Shown here: piece after piece, positions 63,493 through 64,000 of the stretch
How positions within the stretch are numbered: the stretch's first letter is position 1
Layout: each line of letters opens with the position of its first letter
Assembly (NCBI GenBank): GCA_902617625.1
Contig: CACMXJ010000005.1
Location: 1-64,000 of the forward strand
Source: an uncultured Pelagibacteraceae bacterium
GTDB lineage: Bacteria > Pseudomonadota > Alphaproteobacteria > Pelagibacterales > Pelagibacteraceae
Reading direction: 5' to 3'
Length of the DNA: 64,000 nucleotides
The notes under the pieces: model-generated
What the model was told of the DNA's origin: nothing
Seen by the model: only the letters and a program-made list of their open reading frames with translations
The model's database searches: none
Made by a program: the position numbers and the translations under genes

Positions 63493-64000
63493 ATGAAAGA
63501 TCAAATAATAACAAAAAAAATTCTTAATTGGTATAATTTAAATAAGAGAACATTACCGTGGCGAAAAAATGTTTCACAATCAAAAAAACATTATTATACA
63601 TTGGTAAGTGAATTCATGTTACAGCAGACACAAGTTGTGACTGTAATTCCTTATTTTAATAGATTTATTAATAAAATTCCAAATCTTAAAAAACTTTCAA
63701 AAATCCCAGATAGAGAATTGATAAAACTTTGGGAGGGTCTTGGATATTATTCAAGAGTAAGAAATCTAAAAAAAACTGCTAAAATCATAATTAGTAAATA
63801 TCATGCAGAAATTCCAAATAATTATGAGGATTTAATATCTTTACCTGGTATAGGCAATTACACTGCTAATGCAATTTTAGCTATTGCCTTTAATAAATCC
63901 TATATTCCTTTAGATGGAAACATTGAAAGAGTTTTAAAAAGATATCTTTATTTAAGAAAAGATAAGGAAATACAAAAAGACAATCTAATAAAAAAAAAAT
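63493..64000 (+). CDS. mutY: Adenine DNA glycosylase MutY (3' end beyond window)
   Basis: Removes A mispaired with 8-oxoguanine. About 169 residues are visible: TLPWR, the catalytic Glu in SEFMLQQTQVVTV, WEGLGYYSRVRNL, the helix-hairpin-helix LPGIGNYTANAI and the catalytic Asp in PLDGNIERVL. The iron-sulfur and 8-oxoG-recognition domains lie past base 64000. The ATG at 63493 abuts the divergent dciA ATG to form CATATG, leaving no spacer. Confidence 0.95.
   Translation, partial: MKDQIITKKILNWYNLNKRTLPWRKNVSQSKKHYYTLVSEFMLQQTQVVTVIPYFNRFINKIPNLKKLSKIPDRELIKLWEGLGYYSRVRNLKKTAKIIISKYHAEIPNNYEDLISLPGIGNYTANAILAIAFNKSYIPLDGNIERVLKRYLYLRKDKEIQKDNLIKKK

Overview
This is a gene-dense, strongly AT-rich stretch of bacterial chromosome with the hallmarks of a streamlined marine alphaproteobacterium, most likely of the SAR11 clade (Pelagibacterales). 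The evidence is: AT-rich coding with many Lys/Asn/Ile codons; spacers almost always under 130 bp and frequent gene overlaps; alphaproteobacterial gene orders (coxB-coxA-ctaB-small protein-ctaG-coxC-surf1; atpI-atpB-atpE-atpF'-atpF apart from the F1 genes; lspA followed by a DUF3035/BamF lipoprotein; mutY-dciA-dsbA-smc; tldD-pmbA); and a carotenoid/retinal operon ending in blh. I see no tRNA, rRNA, insertion sequence, prophage, CRISPR array or recent foreign island. No gene-free stretch longer than about 280 bases exists, and the longest one (between groEL and typA) holds a small gene.

Layout. 1-2.2 kb: msrA (cut by the window edge), a DMT-family permease, an AlkA-type DNA glycosylase and a DUF1330 protein. 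2.2-6.2 kb: sugar/surface polysaccharide genes (a family-17 glycosyltransferase and an unusual epimerase-cupin-C-methyltransferase fusion) and a phosphoribosyltransferase. 6.2-12.1 kb: purine permease, small lipoprotein, Hsp20 with a heat-shock promoter and an apparent ROSE-type RNA thermometer, oligopeptidase B, a membrane J-domain protein and a family-9 glycosyltransferase. 12.2-16.2 kb: a DapA-like aldolase, cyclopropane fatty acid synthase, a very lysine-rich coiled-coil protein and two small proteins. 16.2-21.3 kb: tldD, pmbA, a renalase-like flavoprotein, a DUF6134 protein and a YczE-type membrane protein. 21.3-25.4 kb: typA, a 38-codon gene and groEL-groES with a heat-shock promoter. 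25.5-32 kb: HAD phosphatase, ribF, ileS, lspA, bamF-like gene and a short pgi. 32-39.7 kb: rsmD, purD, a DUF2093 gene and the lipid A/Kdo block lpxL-lpxK-waaA-msbA with ubiA upstream. 39.7-43.6 kb: DUF2721, quinone reductase, pirin, CDGSH protein, haloacid dehalogenase-type hydrolase and rsmE. 43.6-51 kb: the cytochrome aa3 oxidase operon running into thrC and a peroxiredoxin. 51-63.5 kb: fifteen consecutive minus-strand genes (dciA, dsbA-like, smc, the Fo part of ATP synthase, crtI, crtB, crtY, blh, ispH, thrB, rnhA). The window ends inside mutY.

How the parts work together. The window encodes much of the cell's energy membrane: the terminal oxidase, the proton channel of ATP synthase, and the enzymes that make retinal, the chromophore of a proton-pumping rhodopsin (whose gene is not here). 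IspH supplies isoprenoid precursor for that pathway from the same gene run. A second theme is the outer envelope: lipid A completion and export, Kdo and heptose-type transferases, and lipoprotein processing and assembly. A third is heat and protein stress: Hsp20, GroESL, a J-protein, MsrA, peroxiredoxin. The most noteworthy observations are the compact two-hairpin thermometer before hsp20, an SMC protein with no hinge domain, the triple-domain sugar enzyme, a start codon buried in a hairpin before the lysine-rich protein, and a pervasive pattern of interlocking convergent gene ends and nearly zero-length divergent promoters.
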